DNA of 64,000 bases from Clostridium amylolyticum. Lineage in GTDB: Bacteria; Bacillota; Clostridia; Clostridiales; Clostridiaceae. The position numbers and the translations under genes are program-made. Positions 34,306 through 42,106 of the stretch are shown in pieces. The stretch is taken from contig NZ_FQZO01000004.1 in assembly GCF_900142075.1 (NCBI RefSeq), forward strand, positions 248,001 to 312,000, given 5' to 3'. The notes beneath the pieces were generated by a model. The model saw only the letters and a list, made by a program, of their open reading frames with translations. It did no database searches and was not told the DNA's origin. How positions within the stretch are numbered: the first letter of the stretch is position 1; every line of letters starts with the position of its first letter.

Positions 34306-35430
34306 ATGGGAATTAGATATGCTATGCAGTATTTAAAAACTACCAATGTGCATTTGGTAAAAGATATGGGCATGATACCTTATAAACTGTATAAAAACTA
34401 TAAATTTGATGCAAAGGTAATATCGTATAAAAACGGAGATTTTCCTTATCTTAACCAAGAGGTTAAGGGATTAAAACTAGATTTTGTAAATAAACTTTTT
34501 AAAAGCTTCACTTTAGACGGAGCATTACACCTGTTTAAATATGGGAAAGAAATTGATATACTTCAAGTATTTCACATAACCTTAAGTACTGTAGCTTATA
34601 TGTATTCCTATAAGTTTAAGAATAAAAAAGGAAAGATATATCTTAAGCTAGATTGCAGCTACAAGCTTATAGAAAGAATAGCTGAACTAAGTAACTTTCA
34701 AAGGAAGCTTCTTAATACTATTTTAGATAAGGCTGATTTAATAAGCATTGAGCAGGAGTTTCTTTATTACGAATTAATAAAAATACTTCCAAAGTGCAAG
34801 GAAAAACTTATTATACTCCCAAATGGTGTGGATTATAATTATATAGATCATATAGATGTAAAATATAATTATGAAGCTAAGGAAAATATTATATTAACCT
34901 CAGCTAGAATAGGTGCCGAAGAAAAAAATACCCCAATGCTGTTAGAAGCTTTCGCAAAGGTTAAAGACGTAGAATATTCAAATTGGAAAGTTGTTTTAGC
35001 TGGTCCTGTAGAAGATAGTTTTTATGAATATCTTGATGATTATTTTATTAGATATCCTAATTTAAAAAACAAAATTGAAATAAAAGGAAATATAATTGAT
35101 AGAAAAAAACTTTATGAGGAATATATGAGAGCAAAGATCTTTTCTCTCACTTCAGATTTTGAAAGCTTTGGAATTTCTTTTATAGAGGCTGCAGCCTATG
35201 GAGATATAATAGTCTCTACTGATGTAGGAATAGTAAGAGAAATTGTGGAGCCAACTTATGGAGCTTTAGTTTCCCCAGGTGACATAAAGGCTCTCACTGA
35301 AGAATTGGAAAAATATATGTTTAAAAAGGACCTAAGTGTAGAATCTCAATCAGTCTATAATTTGTGTAAAGAAAAATTTAATTGGGACAAAATTATAAAA
35401 AAACTCTATAGTCATTTAATAAACCTATAA
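34306..35430 (+). CDS. Glycosyltransferase family 4-type (GT-B fold)
   Basis: A 374-residue glycosyltransferase. The N-terminal acceptor half lacks a membrane helix; the C-terminal donor half carries NIILTSARIGAEEKNTPMLLEAFAKVKD, then the nucleotide-sugar signature SDFESFGISFIEAAAYGDIIV with the EX7E-type glutamates, and GALVSPGDIKALTEEL. A serine/threonine-poor N terminus beginning MGIRYAMQYLKTTNVHLVKD is unusual. GAAAGGAAG site upstream. Forms a two-gene unit with the E2-like acyltransferase and ends in a strong terminator. Confidence 0.85.
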   Translation: MGIRYAMQYLKTTNVHLVKDMGMIPYKLYKNYKFDAKVISYKNGDFPYLNQEVKGLKLDFVNKLFKSFTLDGALHLFKYGKEIDILQVFHITLSTVAYMYSYKFKNKKGKIYLKLDCSYKLIERIAELSNFQRKLLNTILDKADLISIEQEFLYYELIKILPKCKEKLIILPNGVDYNYIDHIDVKYNYEAKENIILTSARIGAEEKNTPMLLEAFAKVKDVEYSNWKVVLAGPVEDSFYEYLDDYFIRYPNLKNKIEIKGNIIDRKKLYEEYMRAKIFSLTSDFESFGISFIEAAAYGDIIVSTDVGIVREIVEPTYGALVSPGDIKALTEELEKYMFKKDLSVESQSVYNLCKEKFNWDKIIKKLYSHLINL

Positions 35431-35431
35431 T

Positions 35432-35467
35432 AAAGAGATCTTTTATCACGGTAAAAGATCTCTTTTT
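35432..35467. terminator. Terminator between convergent genes
   Basis: Perfect 14-bp stem AAAGAGATCTTTTA/TAAAAGATCTCTTT with loop TCACGG and a T5 tail; symmetric enough to serve the glycosyltransferase and the pyruvate-kinase-like gene. Confidence 0.9.
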
Positions 35468-35477
35468 ATATTAATAC

Positions 35478-36542
35478 TTATTTCTTTGGCAATTTATTTA
35501 TATTATCTTGAGAATACTTATTTACCATATTCACCAGGAACTCAAGTGCTTCCTTAGGATATTTTCCTGAAGAAACCTCCCCTGCTAGCATGAAACCATC
35601 TACCTTCTTGTCCATGAATCTATATATTTCATTTATTTCTGACAGATATGGAAGTGTACTATTTTTCATAGATTCTAATAAGTAAGTGGCTACAATGAGA
35701 GGTTTTGTGCTTCTTTTCATAAAATTTAACACCTGCTGCTCACAGAAATATATATCTAAAGGGTTTACTTCTGCAAATAAATCCCCTCTTCCTAACATTA
35801 TTCCATCACAATTTTTTACTATATCCCTTAAATTGTTAATTCCTTCTTTACATTCTATCTTTGCCCAAATACAAGGGAGCTTCCCTGATTTAACGTATTT
35901 ATATACCTGTTTTATATACTTCTTTAACTCTAAAATATTAACGGGATCTATAGTATAGGATAAGCATACTATGTCCACATCATTTTCCATACCAAATATT
36001 ATGTCTTTCTTATCTTTCAGAGAAAGTTTAATCAATGTTCTGTTAAAGCCTACTGCATTTACTCCCTTTTCTGCTCTTATAATCCCCCCACGCTTAACTA
36101 AAGTCTTTATTACTTGAAAATCTTCGCTGTTATTTATTATCTCAAACTCCATAGTTCTATCTTTTATAAGTACTTGTGTAACATTTCTAAAATCAAATTT
36201 ATTTCCACAACAGGCAATGGGAATAATGTTAAATTCCTCTGCTAAAGCTCTCTTGGAATTATAATAGCTTTCTGTACAAAAATATACTTCTTGGCCTTTT
36301 GTAGCTAAAAACTCTTTAGGATATTTAGTAGATATCCTAAGTTTGCTGCCTTGAATATCTTGAATTATTTTAATACCAGGATATTTTTCTTTAAGATATT
36401 TAATAAGAGAAGCAGTAAAGGAATACTCCCCTTCTTGAACGTGGGCAAAATTAAATCTTGCTGCAGTCATACCATTTTCAGCAAGTAAATCCAAATCTTC
36501 TGCTCTCTTTATATTAGGTCCAATAGAACATATTATATCCAT
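35478..36542 (-). CDS. Divergent pyruvate-kinase-like barrel protein lacking the C-terminal domain
   Basis: Resembles the catalytic barrel and lid of pyruvate kinase: opening MDIICSIGPNIKRAEDLDLL, GMTAARFNFAHVQEGE, IIQDIQGSKLRI, WAKIECKEGINNLRDIVKNC, DGIMLGRGDLFAEV, KPLIVATYLLESM. Departures from true enzymes include NFAH for NFSH, QGSK for xGPK, LGRGD for VARGD and ATYLLESM for ATQMLESM. It is 354 residues long and stops after the barrel, so the regulatory C-terminal domain (normally to about 470-480) is absent. The ATG at 36542 is preferred for its AAGGTGG site. Activity on phosphoenolpyruvate is doubtful; a paralogue with another role is likely. Confidence 0.8.
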   Translation of the reverse strand: MDIICSIGPNIKRAEDLDLLAENGMTAARFNFAHVQEGEYSFTASLIKYLKEKYPGIKIIQDIQGSKLRISTKYPKEFLATKGQEVYFCTESYYNSKRALAEEFNIIPIACCGNKFDFRNVTQVLIKDRTMEFEIINNSEDFQVIKTLVKRGGIIRAEKGVNAVGFNRTLIKLSLKDKKDIIFGMENDVDIVCLSYTIDPVNILELKKYIKQVYKYVKSGKLPCIWAKIECKEGINNLRDIVKNCDGIMLGRGDLFAEVNPLDIYFCEQQVLNFMKRSTKPLIVATYLLESMKNSTLPYLSEINEIYRFMDKKVDGFMLAGEVSSGKYPKEALEFLVNMVNKYSQDNINKLPKK

Positions 36543-36651
36543 CTCATAAACCACCTTAATATTTATGTTAATAATTTGTAGCATGGTGTACCCAACGCTT
36601 TTTCAATATATTCTATGTTTCATGTTATAAGATTATATCCTTTATTAAAAT

Positions 36652-36698
36652 AAAACATTGTATTACAATAGCATAGTTATTGTAATACAATGTTTTTT
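36652..36698 (-). terminator. Perfect 19-bp hairpin after the zinc-ribbon P-loop gene
   Basis: Arms 36652-36670 and 36678-36696 are perfect complements with loop GCATAGT and A/T tails on both sides. It lies just downstream of the minus-strand P-loop gene. Confidence 0.85.
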
Positions 36699-36712
36699 AA
36701 TTATAAATATTA

Positions 36713-37339
36713 TTATTCTAAACTTAGTTTTTCTTCAATCCAATGTTCCACCTTTAATAAGGTTTCTTGTAATGAAATATCAGAAGTATTAAGAGTTTCC
36801 ATAGGGGGATTAGTATAAGGCGCTTTGTTTTTAAACCATTGATTATAAGCAATTTGCGTGTTTATAAATTTATCTGATAAAGGCTTTCTCCAGATTGCTC
36901 TTTTATAAAGTCTTTTGCTTATTACCGAATCTTCACATACTAAAGCCAAATAATGTACATTAGAAAAGTACCTTCTTTCTATGCATTCTTCTAACTCTTC
37001 TGGCTTAACAGATCCACATAGTATCACTGGCTTACCACCTTGGGATATATTCTTGCAAACCCTAAGCCACATCTCACGATATTCCTTAGTTTTATTAGGT
37101 AAATTAAACTCTGGCTTCCATAGTATATCACTTTCCATAAATATCACTTTTTTAAAGTGTTTAGATAACTCTAAACATATGCTGCTTTTTCCTGTACCAC
37201 TGGCTCCTGTTACTATAAACAAAGGTAGCCTTTCAAACTTATGAGCATATCCACATTCAGGGCATATGGCATAGTTTTTAGTTTTATCTATTATTTTATC
37301 GCTACTATATTCACCACATTTAGGACATATATTAAACAT
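36713..37339 (-). CDS. Zinc-ribbon plus P-loop NTPase/kinase-like protein
   Basis: A 208-residue protein with an N-terminal zinc ribbon (CPKCG at about 5-9 and CPECG at about 27-31) followed by an AAA/kinase-type P-loop GASGTGKSS (about 45-53) and FMESDILW, a Walker-B-like strand. A lid-like basic segment (KRLYKRAIWRKPLSD) is consistent with a small-molecule kinase. Substrate unknown. Single gene. Confidence 0.7.
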   Translation of the reverse strand: MFNICPKCGEYSSDKIIDKTKNYAICPECGYAHKFERLPLFIVTGASGTGKSSICLELSKHFKKVIFMESDILWKPEFNLPNKTKEYREMWLRVCKNISQGGKPVILCGSVKPEELEECIERRYFSNVHYLALVCEDSVISKRLYKRAIWRKPLSDKFINTQIAYNQWFKNKAPYTNPPMETLNTSDISLQETLLKVEHWIEEKLSLE

Positions 37340-37423
37340 AATTTATCACCTACTAGATCTATATGTATTATATTATGTCTATATGAATGAATTATCTATT
37401 AAAAATTATTTAGTTTCGGAGTT

Positions 37424-38503
37424 TTAAGGATTCTTAGCTTTAAACTCTGCCAAAAGTAAGTCTACCATTCTACCATAGCTTTCTACGCCATCACTTTGAC
37501 CATTAGATTTTAAGTAATTATCATTTACATTATTGGATATCTTTTCTATTTTACCTTCATACTTTTCCCAAAACTCACTTTGATATTTAAGATCCCTTTT
37601 TACTCCTGGGGATAGTTTACTAGCTATTTTTTTGTAATCCTCCATATTTTTATCTGCCAAAGCATTAATAGAATGTACTAGGGCAAGCATTACCCCTGAA
37701 TATTTAAAATCATTATCTGGATGAAGTGTGCATGTAAGGTACGCAATATAGTTTGCTTCATCTTCTCTAGCAAAGCCTCTTTGATGTGCCATTTCATGGG
37801 TAGCAGTACTAGGTATCATAAACTCAGGAGAGTTAACATTTACATTTGCTTCACCAGTATAGGGCATGTATACACCCCCTATGCCTGTATAACTCATTTT
37901 AGGAGAAGAAAGAATTACTTTAGGATGAGCATACTTTCCCGCGAAAACCGGAAAAATATCTGATGCTGCACTATATCCCTTGTATGCTCTTATAAATGCT
38001 TCTTTATATCCTTTTGGTAATATAGTTACCCCTTGAGAATTTTCTTGTACTTTTTCTCTTAATAAGCTTGCTTTACTAGCAAGATCTTCACATAAGGCAT
38101 ACAAATCTTTTTCTGAGGACTTTTCAACTTTAACATTTATTATTTTATCCAAAGACATTCTATTATAATTAAACCCCCAAAGTACCATAAATAGTACATA
38201 TAACACAGAAAGAAATACTCCTAGATTTAATAAATCCTTCAAGAAGTTTCGTTTAATTATAGATATTAGTACCTTTATAACTAAAATTACAAGCATTATT
38301 ACTAATATATAAAAAAGTATTTCCCCTAGAGAAAATTTCACTAAACCAGATAAGGAATTTAAGGCTTCTCTTATATATTTGTTTATATATGTAGAATAGT
38401 ACTTCTCAACAAATCCCGGAAACCTTCTAGTAATAATGTTTAGTATTATTGTTAAAGGAGTTAATAATATAATTATTAATTTTACTTTAGTGCTTTTCTT
38501 CAT
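37424..38503 (-). CDS. DUF3810-family membrane protein with HExxH metalloprotease motif
   Basis: A 359-residue protein with three N-terminal transmembrane helices (about 7-27, 55-78, 90-112), then a large outer domain. It carries the zincin motif THEMAHQRGFAREDEANYIAYL, with the glutamate downstream that typifies the DUF3810 family. The surrounding motifs GGVYMPYTGEANVN and PSTATHEMAHQRGF are also characteristic. The ATG at 38503 has GGGGGAGAG before it, whereas the longer reading does not. Likely a membrane-bound peptidase; substrate unknown. Confidence 0.85.
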   Translation of the reverse strand: MKKSTKVKLIIILLTPLTIILNIITRRFPGFVEKYYSTYINKYIREALNSLSGLVKFSLGEILFYILVIMLVILVIKVLISIIKRNFLKDLLNLGVFLSVLYVLFMVLWGFNYNRMSLDKIINVKVEKSSEKDLYALCEDLASKASLLREKVQENSQGVTILPKGYKEAFIRAYKGYSAASDIFPVFAGKYAHPKVILSSPKMSYTGIGGVYMPYTGEANVNVNSPEFMIPSTATHEMAHQRGFAREDEANYIAYLTCTLHPDNDFKYSGVMLALVHSINALADKNMEDYKKIASKLSPGVKRDLKYQSEFWEKYEGKIEKISNNVNDNYLKSNGQSDGVESYGRMVDLLLAEFKAKNP

Positions 38504-38600
38504 TATTTGCTCTCCCCCTATAATCATGCACATATATTATTCTTATATTATATAATTAATTCGGTTTTTTGTATTGCATATTATCAGAGGATTCTTATGT

Positions 38601-38751
38601 ATCAAGTGATTCTTTGCTTCAGAGGTCGTTTTCTTAAAAGGAATACCTACTCCAACTGAAGCTTAGAAGAACTTATCCAGGAGCTTAGCACCCCTTATCC
38701 CACCACTTAAAGAAATGGGGGTATTAGGGGCGGTTATCTATGGGATAAATT
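38601..38751 (+). repeat. Structured 150-bp repeat, copy B1
   Basis: Near-identical to the copy at 39410-39560 and in the same orientation, flanking one gene. The central block ACTGAAGCTTAGAAGAACTT (then ATCCAGGAGCTTAGC) is identical in both copies. Downstream is a nested hairpin with outer arms CCCCTTA/TTAGGGG and an inner CCACTTAAAGAAATGG stem, less perfect than in B2. The upstream hairpin is also partly decayed here (AGAGGTCGTT for AGATGGAGTT). It resembles the structured ends of IS200/IS605-type elements or a MITE derived from them; no transposase is present. Confidence 0.75.
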
Positions 38752-38755
38752 ATAA

Positions 38756-38791
38756 AAAACAGTAGCTATCCAAAAGGATAAGTACTGTTTT
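38756..38791 (-). terminator. Terminator of the pRiA4b ORF-3-like gene
   Basis: Stem AAAACAGTA/TACTGTTTT (38756-38764 with 38783-38791), with an inner TATCC/GGATA pair, followed on the minus strand by a T tract. Confidence 0.8.
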
Positions 38792-38808
38792 GAAGTTTAA
38801 GCTATGTG

Positions 38809-39396
38809 TTAAATAAAATTGTTAGATAGATTCTCATTTATAAGTCGTGTGTTGTAGTTATTTACACATAAACCATTATATTTTTTCAGCTCACAATCTT
38901 CTTCTTCCATATCATTTAATGGTGCTAATTTTTTATTATCAAAATACCTTTTACCATTACATTTACAAGAAATAGAATAATAATTATATATATCCTCAGC
39001 TTCCTCCGGAGGTGATGCATGCTGTCCATCAACACACTTTATCTCTTTAATGTCTTTACTCGTTATTCGTTGCCATGAAATATTCACTTCCCAGCTTTGG
39101 TTATAGATATATTTGCAGCTACTATAATCATTAATAACCTTCTTTATAGGAACTTTAATATCTAGTACATTTTTACATAGGGAAAGTACCTTGGCTCCCT
39201 CTTTTCTGGTATCACAGACTTCAAGTTCTTCATTAAAGAAAAAACCATAGTCTTTTTTATTAGTCCATGAAAAAATTGCTTGTATAATCTTATGCATTTC
39301 ATAAAAATTAATATTAGCAGGAACCTCAAGGTTTCTCCATATAGAAGGAAATGAATCTTCAATGGTAAAGGTTATATTATATCCACTATATTTCAT
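38809..39396 (-). CDS. Plasmid pRiA4b ORF-3-like protein
   Basis: A 195-residue protein of the pRiA4b ORF-3/IS1096-passenger-like family. Recognisable family landmarks: ITFTIEDSFPSIWRNLEVPANINFYEMHKIIQAIFSW, the YIYNQSWEVNISWQ strand (family YDFGDxW), and CVDGQHASPPEEAEDI (family GxxxxPPEDxGG). The function of the family is unknown, but it often rides on mobile elements. Here it is the only gene between two directly repeated structured elements, which supports arrival as a mobile cassette. Confidence 0.82.
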   Translation of the reverse strand: MKYSGYNITFTIEDSFPSIWRNLEVPANINFYEMHKIIQAIFSWTNKKDYGFFFNEELEVCDTRKEGAKVLSLCKNVLDIKVPIKKVINDYSSCKYIYNQSWEVNISWQRITSKDIKEIKCVDGQHASPPEEAEDIYNYYSISCKCNGKRYFDNKKLAPLNDMEEEDCELKKYNGLCVNNYNTRLINENLSNNFI

Positions 39397-39409
39397 AATA
39401 ATCTACCTC

Positions 39410-39560
39410 ATCAAGTGATTCTTAGCTTCAGATGGAGTTTGCTTAAAAGGAATACTTACTCCAACTGAAGCTTAGAAGAACTTATCCAGGAGCTTAGCGC
39501 CCCTTATTCCACCACTTAAAGAAGTGGTGGGATTAGGGGCGGTTGCTATCGGATAAATTT
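39410..39560 (+). repeat. Structured 150-bp repeat, copy B2
   Basis: Second, better-preserved copy. Arms GCTTCAGATGGAGT / ACTCCAACTGAAGC (one mismatch) form a first hairpin around TTGCTTAAAAGGAATACTT. The second, nested structure has outer arms GCGCCCCTTA/TTAGGGGCGG and an inner CCACCACTT-AAAG-AAGTGGTGG stem. Same orientation as B1. It ends about 93 bases before the yedK start. Confidence 0.78.
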
Positions 39561-39653
39561 ATGTTAAAATAAATTAAGTTTAAATCTCTATTTATTATTT
39601 TTGACTAAATATTATAAATTAATACAACTATTTCTTTAGATAGGAGGATTAGT

Positions 39654-40325
39654 ATGTGCGGACGGTTTCAACTTGATTTTACTTTAGAGGATTTAGAAAG
39701 ATATTATAAGCTTATGGATGAACTAAAAGAAAGGGAAAATGGAACAAAAGATACTAGGATAAGTAATTTTCTTGAAGAAGTAAATAAATCTAAAATAAGC
39801 CAAGAGGATATTTTATCTATTCAAGGAGTAAGATACCCTGATAACAGTTCTTTAATTGTTACCAATGAGTCTTTAAAGTTAATAAAATGGGGGTTTCCTT
39901 TCAATAAAAAGCTAATTATTAATGCTCGGGGGGAAAGTATTTTTGAAAAAAGAATGTTTTCCAAATCTGTATTATCACGAAGATGCTTAATACCTGCAAA
40001 TATGTTTTTTGAATGGAAGGATAAGAATAAGTATGAAATAAAACTTAAAGAAGAAAAACTATTTTCCATGGCAGGGATATATAATGTTTTTCACAATGAG
40101 GATGGCTCATTACAAGAAAGGTACCTTATTATTACCACTGAAGCTAATGACGAAATGAAGCTTATTCATCATAGAATGCCTGTAATAATACCTAGCTACC
40201 TGGAAAAAGACTATTTAAATCCTCATTCCTCACCAAAGGAAATAATGGATATGATAAAGCCTTATAAAAAAGGAGACTTACTCATTAATTCTTTGAGTAA
40301 CCATGAGCAGCTTAAGCTATTCTAA
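39654..40325 (+). CDS. SOS response-associated peptidase family protein (YedK/HMCES)
   Basis: Forms a DNA-protein crosslink with abasic sites in single-stranded DNA to shield them. The 223-residue protein has the invariant Cys2 directly after Met (MCGRFQL), which becomes the new N terminus, as well as NARGESIF, the FFEWK glutamate and the HHRMPVIIP histidine. All known active-site residues are kept. Length is normal. AGGAGG site; monocistronic. A very long hairpin follows. Confidence 0.93.
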   Translation: MCGRFQLDFTLEDLERYYKLMDELKERENGTKDTRISNFLEEVNKSKISQEDILSIQGVRYPDNSSLIVTNESLKLIKWGFPFNKKLIINARGESIFEKRMFSKSVLSRRCLIPANMFFEWKDKNKYEIKLKEEKLFSMAGIYNVFHNEDGSLQERYLIITTEANDEMKLIHHRMPVIIPSYLEKDYLNPHSSPKEIMDMIKPYKKGDLLINSLSNHEQLKLF

Positions 40326-40341
40326 AAAAATATTAACAAAT

Positions 40342-40400
40342 AATGCCATAGCCCCTGGGGTGCTTCCAAAAGAAGGAAGCACCCCAGGGGCTATGGCATT
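40342..40400. terminator. Perfect 26-bp GC-rich hairpin between convergent genes
   Basis: Arms 40342-40367 and 40375-40400 are exact complements with loop AAAAGAA. It is far more GC-rich than its surroundings and lies between the convergent yedK and ABC-F genes, so it probably stops transcription from both sides, though the T tracts are short. Confidence 0.75.
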
Positions 40401-40423
40401 TATTTACATTTATATACTGATTA

Positions 40424-42004
40424 TTATTTAGTTTCAAGATACTCATCATAGGAACATTTTTTGTCTACCATTCCTTGAGGAGTTAATTCTATAATCCTAT
40501 TGGCCACAGTTTGTACAAATTGATGGTCATGACAGGCAAATAGAACTACGCTTTTAAAGTCTATAAGACCATTGTTTACTGCTGTGATGGATTCAAGATC
40601 TAGATGGTTTGTTGGCTGGTCTAAAATAAGGATGTTTGCTGAGCTTAGCATCATTCTTGAAAGCATGCAACGAACTTTTTCTCCTCCTGAAAGCACCTTT
40701 GCTTCTTTAAGGGCCTCTTCTCCTGAGAATAGCATTCTTCCAAGGAAGCCTCTTAAATAGCTTTCTGTTTGATCCTCTGAATATTGACGTAACCAATCCA
40801 CTAAAGTAAGATCGCTATTTTCAAAGTACTGGGTATTATCCTGTGGAAAATAAGCTTGTGAAGTGGTAATACCCCACTTAAAGCTTCCTTCATCAGCTTC
40901 CATTTCTCCAGTAAGTATCTTAAACAATGTAGTTATAGATATTTCATTACCTACAAAGGCAATTTTATCTTCTCTTCCTACCATAAAGCTAACATTATCT
41001 AAAACCTTAACACCATCCATGGTTTTTGAAATACCTTCTACAGTTAATATATCATTTCCTACTTCTCTAGCAGGTTTAAATCCTACAAAAGGATATCTTC
41101 TGCTGGAAGGCTGAATGTCATCTAGGGTAATTTTATCTAAAAGCTTCTTTCTGGAAGTAGCTTGCTTAGATTTGGATGCATTAGCACTAAATCTTGCAAT
41201 AAAGTTTTGAAGATCTTTAATTTTTTCTTCCTTCTTTTTATTTTGATCTTTGGACATTTGTAATGCTAATTGACTTGATTCATACCAAAAATCATAGTTA
41301 CCAACATATAGTTTGATTTTTCCAAAGTCTACATCACAAATATGAGTACATACCATATTCAAGAAATGTCTATCATGGGACACTACTATAACAGTACCTT
41401 CAAAATCTGCCAAGAAGTTTTCCAGCCAAGTAATTGACTTTACATCTAAGTTATTGGTAGGCTCGTCTAAAATAAGCACTCCTGGCCTTCCAAATAAAGC
41501 TTGAGCTAAAAGTACCTTTACCTTTTCTGAACCATTTAATTCTCCCACATTTTTATAATGCAAATCAGTGGTGATGCCTAACCCTTGAAGTAGTGAAGAT
41601 GCTTCTGCTTCTGCTTCCCAACCATTTAATTCTGCAAATTCTCCTTCTAACTCAGCAGCTCTTATTCCATCTTCATCGCTGAAATCGGACTTTGCGTATA
41701 TTTCATCCTTTTCTTTCATTATCTCAAATAGTCTTTCATTTCCCCTAATAACAGTACTTAGCACATCACATTCATCATATTTAAAGTGATCTTGCTTAAG
41801 CACTGAAAGTCTTGTGTTTGGTGCTAAGGATACCTCCCCTGTATTAGGTTCAATTTCTCCAGATAAAATTTTTAAGAAAGTAGATTTTCCTGCTCCATTA
41901 GCTCCTATTACTCCATAACAATTTCCTGGTGTGAATTTTAAATTAACATCTTCAAAAAGTTTTCTTCCGCCATATCTTAAACTAATATTATTTACTGTAA
42001 TCAT
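40424..42004 (-). CDS. ABC-F family ATPase (YkpA/YbiT-like)
   Basis: Soluble tandem-ABC protein of 526 residues, a class that acts on ribosomes as translation factors. NBD1 is intact: GANGAGKST, LNGSEKVKVLLAQALF signature, LILDEPTNNLD. The linker (about 240-310) is charged and helical. NBD2 is altered: its Walker A reads VGNEISITTLFKIL, without the P-loop lysine, and its Walker B ends LILDQPTNHLD with Gln for the catalytic Glu, while the signature LSGGEKVRCML is kept. This may be a trait of the YkpA-like subfamily. No membrane segment. GAGAGGG site upstream; monocistronic. Confidence 0.9.
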   Translation of the reverse strand: MITVNNISLRYGGRKLFEDVNLKFTPGNCYGVIGANGAGKSTFLKILSGEIEPNTGEVSLAPNTRLSVLKQDHFKYDECDVLSTVIRGNERLFEIMKEKDEIYAKSDFSDEDGIRAAELEGEFAELNGWEAEAEASSLLQGLGITTDLHYKNVGELNGSEKVKVLLAQALFGRPGVLILDEPTNNLDVKSITWLENFLADFEGTVIVVSHDRHFLNMVCTHICDVDFGKIKLYVGNYDFWYESSQLALQMSKDQNKKKEEKIKDLQNFIARFSANASKSKQATSRKKLLDKITLDDIQPSSRRYPFVGFKPAREVGNDILTVEGISKTMDGVKVLDNVSFMVGREDKIAFVGNEISITTLFKILTGEMEADEGSFKWGITTSQAYFPQDNTQYFENSDLTLVDWLRQYSEDQTESYLRGFLGRMLFSGEEALKEAKVLSGGEKVRCMLSRMMLSSANILILDQPTNHLDLESITAVNNGLIDFKSVVLFACHDHQFVQTVANRIIELTPQGMVDKKCSYDEYLETK

Positions 42005-42106
42005 TAAAAATATTTCCCTCTCTTTAGTACTTAAATTTGTGCTTAGACTTTAATGCACACAATTCTACATTATATCACATACATGCCTATTTATGAATAT
42101 CTTATT

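Noticed and set aside
35478..36542. Pseudogene of pyruvate kinase
   Set aside because: The frame is open, with a good ribosome-binding site and a strong terminator, and motif changes are substitutions, not frameshifts. A diverged functional paralogue is more likely.
38601..39560. CRISPR array from the repeated structured blocks
   Set aside because: Only two copies, 150 bases long, 660 bases apart with a gene between them; no short regular repeats or spacers and no cas genes.
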